NCBI GenBank assembly: GCA_903923395.1
Contig: CAIXXM010000156.1
Span: 1 to 37,119 of the forward strand
Direction: 5' to 3'
DNA: 37,119 bases
DNA from: an uncultured Acidobacteriia bacterium
GTDB lineage: Bacteria > Acidobacteriota > Terriglobia > Bryobacterales > Bryobacteraceae
The translations under genes and the position numbers were made by a program. Positions 14,945 through 22,416 of this stretch are shown here, piece after piece. The notes under the pieces are model-generated. The model was not told the origin of the DNA, searched no databases, and saw nothing but the letters and a program-made list of their open reading frames with translations. How positions within the stretch are numbered: the first letter of the stretch is position 1; the number at the start of each line of letters is the position of its first letter.

Positions 14945-16542
14945 TGACCCCTGAATCCACGTTTCCAGACTCGATGCCCGTCAAGAGTCTTGACGCCAAG
15001 CACGCGGATTACATCCTCTACAACAGCGGATGGTCGGATATCGAGATCCTTTGTCAGGGCGGCATCCTGCTCAAGAAGAAGGCCGAAAGCTTCCTTGCCA
15101 AACGCCCGAAGGAGTTGGCGGAGGTCTACGCTCAGCGGGTACGAAATTTCACTCACCAAGACGTCCTCGGTACCGCGCTCGGCTGGTATGTCGCCGCAAT
15201 GTTCAAGGATGATCCCGATATCCATTCTATGGATGCGGCTGGGGCTGACGTACATGCCGATCCCAAAGACTTCTATATCCGATTCCAGTCGAATTGCGAC
15301 CGAGCCGGTACCACTTACGCAAACTTCTTCCGGCGCGTGTTCCCGAAGCTTCTGAAGTTCGGTAAGGCCTATATCCTGATCGATCTTCCAAAGTCAGGCG
15401 ATGCACCTGCAACACTGGCCGACCAGAAGGCCTCGGGAGCACTAGACCCGTATTTAGTGTTGTATGACCCCCGATCAGCGATCAACTGGGAAACCGACTC
15501 CTACGGTAACCTGACTTGGATCGTCTTCGCGGTCACCACCGAGCAACGCGAATTCGGCAAGGGTCGCACGATTTTGGACCGCTGGTATTACTTCGACCGC
15601 ACGCAGTATGCGGTCTACGAAGCCGCTCGCGTTGAGCCTTCAAACGGCCAGAAGGTTAGCGTCACCAATCCCGACGCCGTCTATGTGGATGCGGAGAAGC
15701 CGCAGGTAGCAAAGCTGGTTGATTCTGGCCCGCACGCTCTGGCTGATGCTGGCCGGGTGCCGGTCCGGTGCGTCCAGGTGCCGGAGGATATGTGGCTTGG
15801 CAATCGCGTGTACCTCAACGCGATGAGCCACTTGAACATGCAGAATGCCCTCTTCTGGGGCCTCCTCATGGGCTGCCTACCGGTGCTGTACGTCAAGGGC
15901 CTGTTCCAGACTCCGCCGACCATTACGGAGACCGGGTACCTGGAAATCGCCGAGGGCGGCGACATTGGGTACGTCGAGCCTTCCGGCGTCTCCTACAAGA
16001 TCGCGTCCGAGAATATCGACAAGCTCCGTGAGGAGATGTACCGGCAGCTGTACCTTCAGGCTCAAGGGCGCTCGACCTCAGCGACGGCTTCCAGTAGTTC
16101 TGGCTATTCGAAGGAGATGGACATGGCACCATCTCGCGACGTCCTGAACGGCCTGGGGGACATCCTCCGCGCGGCGATGAAGGATGTGTTGGTAGATGTC
16201 GCTGCGATCCGTGGCGATGACCGCCAGTTCGATGTGCGCGGGCTGTCCTTCGATGATGACGACGAGGCGGGGGAGCTGGCGACGGCGCAGTTGGCTACCG
16301 ACCTCGGCATTCCATCCGACACGTTGGAGAAGGAAATTCAGAAGCGCGTCGCCCGATCCATCTTGAAGGACGCCAGACCCGAAACCATTCAGAAGGTAGA
16401 GGCCGAGATTGAGGCGGCTCCCACGAAATCAGAACGAGCTTTGACCGCGAAAGCTGACCAGCAATCGCGGATGTCCCAAGCCCTGCAGAATGGCTTGGAT
16501 AAGTTCACCACCCGTACTGGTGTGGCTGGACTCGCGGCGTAA
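14944..16542 (+). CDS. portal protein
   Basis: 532 aa, assigned as portal from size, position directly after terminase and sequence character: an N-terminal helical part with ESFLAKRPKELAEVYAQRV, then AMFKDDPDI, TYANFFRRVFPKLLKFGKAYILID, PYLVLYDPRSAINWE, a central LNMQNALFWGLLMGC and a C-terminal acidic, helical tail (EKEIQKRVARSILKDARPET). Portals form the dodecameric gate at one vertex through which DNA enters and leaves. Its ATG overlaps the preceding stop (TAATG). I cannot name the portal subfamily with certainty. Confidence 0.82.
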   Translation: MTPESTFPDSMPVKSLDAKHADYILYNSGWSDIEILCQGGILLKKKAESFLAKRPKELAEVYAQRVRNFTHQDVLGTALGWYVAAMFKDDPDIHSMDAAGADVHADPKDFYIRFQSNCDRAGTTYANFFRRVFPKLLKFGKAYILIDLPKSGDAPATLADQKASGALDPYLVLYDPRSAINWETDSYGNLTWIVFAVTTEQREFGKGRTILDRWYYFDRTQYAVYEAARVEPSNGQKVSVTNPDAVYVDAEKPQVAKLVDSGPHALADAGRVPVRCVQVPEDMWLGNRVYLNAMSHLNMQNALFWGLLMGCLPVLYVKGLFQTPPTITETGYLEIAEGGDIGYVEPSGVSYKIASENIDKLREEMYRQLYLQAQGRSTSATASSSSGYSKEMDMAPSRDVLNGLGDILRAAMKDVLVDVAAIRGDDRQFDVRGLSFDDDDEAGELATAQLATDLGIPSDTLEKEIQKRVARSILKDARPETIQKVEAEIEAAPTKSERALTAKADQQSRMSQALQNGLDKFTTRTGVAGLAA

Positions 16543-16745
16543 CACACAACGGTTGAAGCGGCATCAGTATGTCGCACAGAGACGCACGACCTGATCCCCT
16601 CGAAAGGCAGTGTCGAAGCTACCCGACTGGGAACAGCGAGTAGTCATCCGGTTTAGCCGGGTGGGATTTTGGACCCTACGGGCCAGCCTGGGCGGATCTG
16701 TTGGCGGCGATTCTGCTTCATCGGCACCATCAGCAAGGAGGATTC

Positions 16746-16943
16746 ATGGCAGCAACTACATCCGGAACGAAGACGGTAACCACGGCAGTGGCTCCGCATT
16801 TGTCGGCTTCCACACTCTCGACCCTACTGGCGATACCGCTGGAAAACCTGACAGTGGCCCAGTTTGATCAGATCAGGGATGCCCTGACACGGGTGCCAAA
16901 GGGTACCGCTCCAGGCTCCGTGATCGGCTCAATCCTGACATGA
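16746..16943 (+). CDS. small phage protein, 65 aa
   Basis: Not recognised. The product is Thr/Ser/Ala-rich at the start and then reads LSTLLAIPLENLTVAQFDQIRDAL. The start at ATG 16746 is fixed by a strong AAGGAGG 7 nt upstream. The 203 bp between the portal gene and this gene hold only weak short frames. It is the last gene before the CTTA/TAAG repeat array. Confidence 0.62.
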   Translation: MAATTSGTKTVTTAVAPHLSASTLSTLLAIPLENLTVAQFDQIRDALTRVPKGTAPGSVIGSILT

Positions 16944-16945
16944 AC

Positions 16946-17066
16946 GGTAAGTCTTTGGTAAGTGACCTTACAATTCACTTACCGATACCCCATAGGGTCA
17001 CTTAACAGAACCTTATAAGCACCTTATCTAAACCTTAGTAAGGTTACTGTAAGTCTTGGGTAACAC
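16946..17066. repeat. CTTA/TAAG motif array with 11-bp phasing
   Basis: A non-coding, AT-rich stretch. CTTA begins at 16967, 16978, then 17001, 17012, 17023 and 17034; its complement TAAG begins at 16948 and 16959, at 17016, then at 17039 and 17050, with TAAC at 17061. Within each run the step is exactly 11 bp, one helical turn. Longer units include GGTAAGTCTTT/GGTAAGTGACC and a perfect AACCTTA-G-TAAGGTT palindrome at 17031-17045. Two alternative long pairings exist: GGTAAGTG with CACTTACC (16976-16983) and TAAGTGACC with GGTCACTTA (16996-17004). The layout suits a multi-copy DNA-binding site (operator, late-promoter activator site or origin). The rest of the gap to 17129 is pyrimidine-rich. 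Confidence 0.72.
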
Positions 17067-17129
17067 TCCAATCTCCATACTCCATAACTATCCCCCTACC
17101 CCCTTTCGACCAGAACGGATGACCAGAAA

Positions 17130-17468
17130 ATGAGAGCACTACCGCTAGGCAAAATTACCGTTGCCACTGCTGGCACTCCCGTGCCGATCACGAACGCCAT
17201 GCTCACCACCGCCGGAGACGGCAGGGGTCCCAATGGCGGCGTGATGTGTCTGGAGTTCTGGCCAGTGTTTGGCAACACGGGGCGGGTGCTGGTGAAGGAC
17301 CTCAGCACTGGCAACGTCATCGCTGAGCTTCCGACGCCAGCCAACGGGAAGGCGCAGAAGTACCGCATCTGCGGACCGGATGGCGGGAATGTGGTTTACC
17401 CCACGAGCTTCCAGGTGGATGTCACAACCAGCGGTGACGCTGCCTACGTGACGGCGTGGGTGGAGTGA
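17130..17468 (+). CDS. small structural-type protein A, 112 aa
   Basis: Not assigned to a family. It is beta-rich and begins GKITVATAGTPVPITNAM; it includes VMCLEFWPVFGNTGRVLVKD and TSFQVDVTTSGDAAYV. It resembles the next gene product in size, order of motifs and the TPGTPV-like start, so the two are likely paralogues. Position between portal and scaffold suggests a virion component such as a decoration or head-fibre protein, which is inference. It is the first gene after the repeat array; no strong ribosome binding site is seen (GGATGACCAG). Confidence 0.62.
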   Translation: MRALPLGKITVATAGTPVPITNAMLTTAGDGRGPNGGVMCLEFWPVFGNTGRVLVKDLSTGNVIAELPTPANGKAQKYRICGPDGGNVVYPTSFQVDVTTSGDAAYVTAWVE

Positions 17469-17821
17469 TGTATCAGCCAAGATTGAACCCTCAACCGTTT
17501 GGGCCGGTCAATGTCTCGACTCCCGGTACGCCCGTGGCGCTGACCACCAAGCTCGTGGCGCTCGGCCTTGCATTGGTCGGCGATCCCGTACCGGTGAATA
17601 AGGTCAGTGTCATCGCATTCCCAAACAACTCTGGCACTGTATACCTCGGCCTCTCGACGATGAGCAAGGCAACGATGCAAGGAGTGCTCGCAGCGTTATT
17701 GCCGGGTGGCTCTTGGCAAATCAATAACGAGGTGGCGGTCAACACGTATCGCGCCGACATGCTGTATGTGGATGCCGACGTTGCTGGCGATGGTGTGTAC
17801 GGCGGATTGGATCAAGTGTGA
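17468..17821 (+). CDS. small structural-type protein B, 117 aa, paralogue of the preceding
   Basis: The ATG at 17468 overlaps the previous stop (TGATG) with GGTGGAG just upstream; a GTG at 17456 would add four residues. It starts FGPVNVSTPGTPVALTTK, has VSVIAFPNNSGTVYLGLSTM and ends with YRADMLYVDADVAGDGVYG. Both this and the preceding protein follow the plan: strand with T-GTPV, a 'replacement value' strand, short helix, then a final D-V strand. A capsid-surface role is a guess from position. Confidence 0.62.
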   Translation: MYQPRLNPQPFGPVNVSTPGTPVALTTKLVALGLALVGDPVPVNKVSVIAFPNNSGTVYLGLSTMSKATMQGVLAALLPGGSWQINNEVAVNTYRADMLYVDADVAGDGVYGGLDQV

Positions 17822-17949
17822 TCAATCAAATCGTGCAGGTTGCTGCGAATATCTCACTCTGCTTGGTGCTCTTCTGGGGTATCTGCTGTGCACTGCTGCG
17901 GCAGCGATCAGCGGAGTACGAACGCCAAGAACGGGAGAACGTCAGATGA
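17818..17949 (+). CDS. 43-residue membrane peptide
   Basis: A short frame from GTG 17818, overlapping the previous stop by GTGA, to TGA 17949, overlapping the SSB start by ATGA. It encodes an N-terminal MINQIVQVAANISL, a hydrophobic span (SLCLVLFWGICCALLR, residues 13-28) and a charged tail (QRSAEYERQERENVR). The double 4-bp overlap and single-pass topology argue that it is real. The role is unknown; a small holin-like or membrane-tethered peptide is possible. Confidence 0.62.
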   Translation: MINQIVQVAANISLCLVLFWGICCALLRQRSAEYERQERENVR

Positions 17950-18365
17950 GCCGATCACTCAACCGCTGTACCCTGCTCGGCGTCTTGGGGAAAGACGCTG
18001 AGGTCAAGCATACTTCCGGCGGTTCTTCCGTCGCCAGCATGAGCGTCGCTACGGAGCGCAGCTGGAAGGACAAGCAATCCGGCGAGTGGAAGAAAGAAAC
18101 CGACTGGCACCGCATCACGGCTTGGAACGTCGAGAACCTGGCGCAATACCTGACCAAGGGCCAGCGGATCTACGTCGAGGGTCGATTGCAGACCCGTAGC
18201 TATGAGTCAAACGGGGAAACGAAGTACGTTACCGAGGTCATCGCGGAAAACATCATCCTCGCTGGCGGAGGGAATAGCGGCTCCAGCGATTCCGGCGGGC
18301 AGCAACGAGCCGCCGGGCCTCGGCAGGATCAACGGGGCCAGCCAGACGACGACATACCGTTCTAG
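17946..18365 (+). CDS. ssb: single-stranded DNA-binding protein
   Basis: 139 aa. The OB fold runs from SLNRCTLLGVLGKDAEVKHT through VASMSVATERSWKDKQSGEW, TDWHRITAWNVENLAQYLTKGQRIYVEGRLQTR and YVTEVIAENIIL. A flexible linker with a GGGNSGSS stretch leads to the acidic DDDIPF tip that recruits partner proteins in bacterial SSBs. It protects ssDNA in replication and recombination. The frame is open far upstream, but the family start is the ATG at 17946. Its position, inside the head cluster rather than beside dnaN, is unusual. Confidence 0.95.
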   Translation: MSRSLNRCTLLGVLGKDAEVKHTSGGSSVASMSVATERSWKDKQSGEWKKETDWHRITAWNVENLAQYLTKGQRIYVEGRLQTRSYESNGETKYVTEVIAENIILAGGGNSGSSDSGGQQRAAGPRQDQRGQPDDDIPF

Positions 18366-18387
18366 CGCGGCTCTCGCTGATGCGCTG

Positions 18388-18441
18388 ATGAGTATCTTCG
18401 GCTACGACAGAGTAGCCGAGCAGGAGCAAAACAAAACATGA
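18388..18441 (+). CDS. 17-codon coupling ORF before scaffold gene
   Basis: ATG 18388 encodes MSIFGYDRVAEQEQNKT and its TGA overlaps the scaffold start (ATGA at 18438-18441), the same overlap style as the true genes here. It may only carry ribosomes into the scaffold gene. The upstream frame, through the ssb 3' end, does not look like protein. Confidence 0.35.
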   Translation: MSIFGYDRVAEQEQNKT

Positions 18442-19094
18442 AGCCTTTGTGGTGGATGCGCGGGCCGCTGCGCGACGAGAAGAGCGGCGATGAGGGCGGT
18501 GGTGGAGGCGGTGGCGCTCCAACGTTTGACCCGGCGGCGTTCAAGGCTGAGCTGCTCGGCGAGATTCGCAAGATGATCCCCAAGCCCGAACCGCAGGCAA
18601 AGACCGAGCAGAAAACAGAGCCTGAGCCCGAACCGGACGCCGCAGGCAAAAAGACACCCGCAGAACTCAAGTTCGAGCGCGAGCTACAGAAGCTCCGCGG
18701 CGAACTCGACAACGAGAAGAAGGCTCGAAACGAGGCGACAGAAGCCGCTCGTAAAGAGAAGCGGACCACGACCCTGACGAATGAACTCGGCAAGCTCGGT
18801 GTTGCTCCCGAGCGCATCAAGTCGGCGCTTCGCGCTGTCGATCCAGACGTCAAATTCGCGGAAGACGGCTCTCTTGTCGGCGATGATGACACACCGCTCT
18901 CCGAATACCTCGCGACATGGATCAAGGGGAATGAGCACTTTCTTCCGGCCAAACCGGTAGGCGGTGCAGGTGCGACCTCCGGCATGAGTCGTGGTGCCGC
19001 AAAGATCGACATCGACAGTATTCGTCCAGGTATGAAGGCGGAAGAACTTGCAGCCGTTCGCGCGGAAATCGCGAGCGTACTGAAGGGCCAGTAA
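18438..19094 (+). CDS. capsid scaffolding protein
   Basis: 218 aa with the composition of a scaffold: very charged, Lys/Glu/Pro-rich, with a run of seven glycines near residue 20, an extended KPEPQAKTEQKTEPEPEPD segment and a long coiled coil (TPAELKFERELQKLRGELDN through EATEAARKEKRT, about residues 75-115). It lies directly before the coat protein gene, the usual place. It would template procapsid assembly and leave or be degraded before packaging. No protease motif is seen in it. Confidence 0.8.
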   Translation: MKPLWWMRGPLRDEKSGDEGGGGGGGAPTFDPAAFKAELLGEIRKMIPKPEPQAKTEQKTEPEPEPDAAGKKTPAELKFERELQKLRGELDNEKKARNEATEAARKEKRTTTLTNELGKLGVAPERIKSALRAVDPDVKFAEDGSLVGDDDTPLSEYLATWIKGNEHFLPAKPVGGAGATSGMSRGAAKIDIDSIRPGMKAEELAAVRAEIASVLKGQ

Positions 19095-19126
19095 GCAGTA
19101 ACCAATCTCACAGAAAAGGAAAATAG

Positions 19127-20038
19127 ATGCCAGCAATTACCTCGGCCAATGTGGCCAATGCAATCGTGAAACTGGTTGCTGCCGATGCGCTCCCCGCACT
19201 GGTCGGCAACCTTGTGATGGGTAACCTCGTCAACCGAGATTACGAACCTACACTCGCTCAAGCGGGGGATACGATCAACGTACCTATCGCGCCTCAGTTA
19301 GTGGCGAACAACATCGCTGAAGGCGGTTCGGTGACGACGCAGAACCCGCAGCTGGGTAACGCGCAGATCGTCCTCAACACCCACGCTGAAGCGACGTTCC
19401 AGATTCCGGACGTGACGAAGGTTCTCGCGGTGCCGGACCTTCTGAAGATCTACATGCAGCCTGCCGTGGTGGCAATCGCGGAGAAGATCGAAAGCGATCT
19501 GCTCAGTCTGTATGCAGCGTTCACCGCCAACGCTCCGGTCGGCACGGCGGGCACGCCGATCACAGAAGCGGTGTTGGATAGCGCCGAAACCGCTCTCTTC
19601 AACGCCAAGCTTCCGGCTAACCAGAAGAAGTATCTCGTGGTGGACAGTGCTACTTACTCCGCACTCCGTCAGATTCCGCGTTTCACCACTTACCTGAACA
19701 CTGGACAGGCAGGTATTGACGCGATCATCAACGGCGAGATCGGCAAGCTGAAGGATTTCTTCATCTTCCGGTCGCAGTACATCCAGAAGACTGGCGTTGG
19801 CACCATCAACACTCACAATCTGGCGTTCGCCAAGGATGCTATCGGCCTGGTGATTCGTCGCCTGCCTCAACCCCTGCCCGGTACCGGCGCGATTGCTGAG
19901 TACGCGGAACTCGGTAACTTCGGTATGCGAGTCACCATGAGCTACCAGCCGAACACGCTGTCTCAGCAGTTCACTGTGGACGTGCTGTACGGCGTCGGTG
20001 TCCTCCGCAACCCGTTTGCTGTCCAGGTCAACAGCTAA
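19127..20038 (+). CDS. major capsid protein, P22 coat (gp5) type
   Basis: 303 aa. Recognised as P22-like coat from the N-terminus (SANVANAIVKLVAADALPAL, then MGNLVNRDYEPTLAQAGDTINVPI), the central IPDVTKVLAVPDLL and VAIAEKIESDLLSLYAAF, and a C-terminal FGMRVTMSYQPNTLSQQFTVDVLYGVGVLRNPF. It adopts the HK97 fold. Many copies form the icosahedral shell. It follows the scaffold gene after 32 nt with an AAAAGGAAAA ribosome binding site. Confidence 0.9.
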   Translation: MPAITSANVANAIVKLVAADALPALVGNLVMGNLVNRDYEPTLAQAGDTINVPIAPQLVANNIAEGGSVTTQNPQLGNAQIVLNTHAEATFQIPDVTKVLAVPDLLKIYMQPAVVAIAEKIESDLLSLYAAFTANAPVGTAGTPITEAVLDSAETALFNAKLPANQKKYLVVDSATYSALRQIPRFTTYLNTGQAGIDAIINGEIGKLKDFFIFRSQYIQKTGVGTINTHNLAFAKDAIGLVIRRLPQPLPGTGAIAEYAELGNFGMRVTMSYQPNTLSQQFTVDVLYGVGVLRNPFAVQVNS

Positions 20039-20052
20039 GGAGCCACTAACCC

Positions 20053-20406
20053 ATGACTCAGAACGTCAGGGACTTCTACGCCGAACTCCGGCGTCAGGAG
20101 TCCCAACTTACTGAGCCGTTCTATTTCATGATGAGCCTCGAAGACAAGCGCCACGGATATCACGGTGGCGTCGTCGTCGAGGTCACCAGGGCCAATGCTG
20201 CGCAGCTTCTCACGAAGCGCTCGCATCGGATCGCGACCCCGGAAGAGGTCGAGGCCTGGAAGGCACATGAAGAAGAGCGGCGCAAAGAGAGCGCTCAGAC
20301 CGAGTATCAGCGCATTCTCAATGCCAACCCGTTGCTGCAGCAGGCCGAAGCGGCTCGCTCGCAACTTGACAAGACAAATCCGGCAAAGCCCGGGAAGGAG
20401 AAATAG
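20053..20406 (+). CDS. hypothetical protein following the coat protein, 117 aa
   Basis: Not recognised. The first half (EPFYFMMSLEDKRHGYHGG, VVVEVTRANAAQLLTKRSHR) seems compact, and the second half is a charged helix ending in a Lys/Pro tail (ATPEEVEAWKAHEEERRK and on). Located between coat and an exported protein, it may be a small head-associated or head-completion protein. Confidence 0.65.
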   Translation: MTQNVRDFYAELRRQESQLTEPFYFMMSLEDKRHGYHGGVVVEVTRANAAQLLTKRSHRIATPEEVEAWKAHEEERRKESAQTEYQRILNANPLLQQAEAARSQLDKTNPAKPGKEK

Positions 20407-20409
20407 ACC

Positions 20410-21084
20410 TTGAAGACACTCAGAATTACAGTAATCGCATTGCTGGCTGCAGTAATGAGCTTTGCCGCGGTGCCTTATGCGGTGGAGTCGAGCCGCTCGC
20501 ACGCTGCTGCCGGAAACTACGGCTGCACTGTATCCGGTGCCACGGTGGCGACCCCATCCGTTGTCACTTGCTCTGCCGCTCACGGCTTGATCGACGGAGA
20601 CCCGATCCGGATTACTGGCGTGGTCGGAACGACCACAATCAACACGGTCGGCTATGCCAAGATCACCGGGTACTCCACCACGACCTTTGGCTTTTACGCC
20701 GACGCTGCATTGTCCACTGGCATCACTGGCACTGGCACTTACTCCTCTGGTGGTGTCGTGACCCAGAACTACCTGGTGTCGAGTATCACTGGCGACTGGA
20801 CGCTTCACTTTCGACTTGAGAGCCTCACCGCGACCAAGAACGTACTGGTATCGGTCCAGGAGTCGCAAGACGGTTTTGTCTCTGACATTCGAACGCTCTG
20901 GGTGAATTCGTTCACTGGCAGCGCACAAGGCACGACCACCAACCAGCCGTTCATTGACGTCAACCTTCGAAAATACCAGCTACCTATGAATAGGTTTGGC
21001 TCGGCAAATACCGCGTTGCGGGTCTATGTCCAAGCGATTGACAGTTCGACCACAATGGTGAACTCCTTTTTCGTCGAATACTAA
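20410..21084 (+). CDS. exported protein with FCCH-like beta repeat
   Basis: 224 aa from a TTG at 20410 with AAGGAGA upstream. A clear signal peptide (MKTLRITVIALLAAVMSFAA) precedes a domain of the pattern AHGLIDGDPIRITGVVGTTT...ITGYSTTTFGFYADAALS...GTGTYSSGGVV. This is the E1-FCCH-like repeat often found in phage tail and baseplate proteins. The C-terminal half (residues about 120-224) is a second beta-rich domain ending in FFVEY. A secretion signal inside a virion gene cluster is odd: either a morphon expressed from the prophage or a surface-modifying protein. Confidence 0.72.
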   Translation: MKTLRITVIALLAAVMSFAAVPYAVESSRSHAAAGNYGCTVSGATVATPSVVTCSAAHGLIDGDPIRITGVVGTTTINTVGYAKITGYSTTTFGFYADAALSTGITGTGTYSSGGVVTQNYLVSSITGDWTLHFRLESLTATKNVLVSVQESQDGFVSDIRTLWVNSFTGSAQGTTTNQPFIDVNLRKYQLPMNRFGSANTALRVYVQAIDSSTTMVNSFFVEY

Positions 21085-21104
21085 CCCGGTCCGATCGGGT
21101 TGCA

Positions 21105-21135
21105 CTCGGGGCGCGATACGAAACCGCGCTCCGGG
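21105..21135 (+). promoter_or_regulatory. strong hairpin between exported protein and connector genes
   Basis: An 11-bp stem (CTCGGGGCGCG at 21105-21115 with CGCGCTCCGGG at 21125-21135, two G-T pairs) closes a 9-nt loop, ATACGAAAC. It fills much of the 72-bp gap. A smaller CCCG/CGGG stem precedes it. No T-run follows, so it is more likely an RNA-processing or attenuating element than an intrinsic terminator. Confidence 0.45.
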
Positions 21136-21156
21136 CCCCTTTCCAAAGGCCTTCTT

Positions 21157-22122
21157 ATGTCCCTACTCATTGACGACGACTTCGTAACGCTGGCTGACCT
21201 GGCCGCAATTGACCCAGAGATTGCGGACGTCGCTTCCACGGAGGGCGTCACGGTGGCCGGGGATAACAGTATCGTTCGGCAGGCTTGGGACGAATGCGCC
21301 GATGCTCTGACCGATGCCATGCAGGCCTTCGGTGGCGATATCATCGCATGGCCTGGGTCGATCACAACTTACGGAGCTTTCGGGGTCAGTCGCCCGAGGG
21401 TTCGGCTGAATCAGATTGTCATCTCACCCGTCTATGGTCGGCGCGACTCCACGCTGAAGCGCTGGATGATCTACAACGCGATTACCTTGTTCTACCGGGC
21501 GGCGTCCAACCGCACTGTCAAAGATCGGTACGCGCAGAAGCACGATAACTTTCTTATTGAGGTCGGCCGCATTTGGTCGAGGCTGTTTTCTACGGGCCTC
21601 CCGATGGTGGCAATCCCTCTCGCGGCTCCTGGCGCACTGCACGATTACTGCGCCGGATACTGGACCGCTGCAAATCTCGCCTATGTGGCTGGAGGTTCTG
21701 CGGCTGCCGCGAATTACAACGTCGCCATTACTTGGGTGGACCAGACGAGCGGATACGTTACCCCACTGAGCAAGGGTAACGCCGAATCTGGTCCGAGCGT
21801 GATCCTGCCAGCAACGATCCCGGCAAGTAATAAACTTCAGGTCACCATCACTGGTCTGAATCCTCCAAGCAGCTCCCAGCAGCCGACCAGGGGAATGGCT
21901 GAGGGCCCGTATGTGACCCGCACGGCTACCGGCTGGAATATCTATGCCGGAGACCCGACGGACCCGAACGGAATCATGTACCTCCAGAACGCGACACCGA
22001 TTCCGGTAGGTACGCAGACCTATACGCTCTCCGGACCTCCGACACTGAGCGGTTATCAGTTGCAGCCCGGGCAAGTTCCAGACGTCAACTACGCTTTCCA
22101 GAAGACACTCCAGCGAGCCTAA
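21157..22122 (+). CDS. probable head-tail connector / virion protein, 321 aa
   Basis: The N-terminal half (MSLLIDDDFVTLADLAAIDPEI, IVRQAWDECADALTDAM, then LTLFYRAASNRT-like helices) has the look of a head-completion adaptor. The second half is beta-rich: an NVAITWVDQTSGYVTPLSKGN segment and a TATGWNIYAGDPTDPNGIMYL segment resemble immunoglobulin-like decoration domains. The start is the ATG at 21157; an in-frame TTG at 21100 lies within the hairpin and is not preferred. The family is unassigned; the connector role follows from position between coat and tail genes. Confidence 0.6.
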   Translation: MSLLIDDDFVTLADLAAIDPEIADVASTEGVTVAGDNSIVRQAWDECADALTDAMQAFGGDIIAWPGSITTYGAFGVSRPRVRLNQIVISPVYGRRDSTLKRWMIYNAITLFYRAASNRTVKDRYAQKHDNFLIEVGRIWSRLFSTGLPMVAIPLAAPGALHDYCAGYWTAANLAYVAGGSAAAANYNVAITWVDQTSGYVTPLSKGNAESGPSVILPATIPASNKLQVTITGLNPPSSSQQPTRGMAEGPYVTRTATGWNIYAGDPTDPNGIMYLQNATPIPVGTQTYTLSGPPTLSGYQLQPGQVPDVNYAFQKTLQRA

Positions 22123-22126
22123 TCCA

Positions 22127-22289
22127 ATGAAGAGACTCTATCTATTCCTTCTACGGGATCGACGCCACCGGCTGCTCGGCGAGATCTCCCATGGTGGTGA
22201 GTCTAACTCGCGACAACACGGTGGGCAGTAATTCGGCTACTACCGTCGCGGCTGGATTCATCGTGCTTTACTACACGGCTGTCCAATGA
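22127..22289 (+). pseudogene. small phage gene with apparent frameshift
   Basis: From ATG 22127 the frame gives a poor 34-residue, Arg/His/Gly-rich product (to 22231). The +1 frame, however, reads like a real protein from its first codons: SIYSFYGIDATGCSARSP, then MVVSLTRDNTVGSNSATT and VAAGFIVLYYTAVQ, with stop at 22289. Removing one A after the first ATG would join them. An alternative is a true short gene starting at the internal ATG 22191 (32 aa). The TGA at 22287-22289 overlaps the next ATG (22286). Confidence 0.45.
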
Positions 22290-22363
22290 GGGGGCAAAGC
22301 GGTCCGGTTTTGCGACGCCTCGCCGCTGAAGCTGGCCAGAGGCAATACGACTCAGTCGTTTGA
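22286..22363 (+). CDS. 25-residue ORF
   Basis: ATG 22286 overlaps the previous stop (ATGA) and the frame ends at TGA 22363. It encodes MRGQSGPVLRRLAAEAGQRQ and five further residues. The overlap pattern argues for translation; nothing is known of function. A nine-codon frame (22394-22423) with a very strong AAGGAGG follows and overlaps the MuF start. Confidence 0.3.
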   Translation: MRGQSGPVLRRLAAEAGQRQYDSVV

Positions 22364-22416
22364 TTTCTGGAGGAGGCGGACAAGGAGGGAAGATATGGAC
22401 CCGAGCAAGAAACCAC

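Noticed and set aside
16569-16643. 24-codon frame after the portal gene
   Set aside because: No ribosome binding site and no overlap coupling; likely chance.
16610-16867. GTG-started frame before the 65-residue gene
   Set aside because: Half of it overlaps, in another frame, the gene at 16746, which has a far stronger ribosome binding site.
16946-17066. CRISPR array
   Set aside because: Units are only 4-7 bp at 11-bp steps; there are no 20-40 bp repeats or unique spacers and no cas genes.
18362-19261. 299-codon Ser/Ala-rich minus-strand frame opposite the scaffold gene
   Set aside because: Mirror image of the Glu/Lys/Gly-rich scaffold coding sequence.
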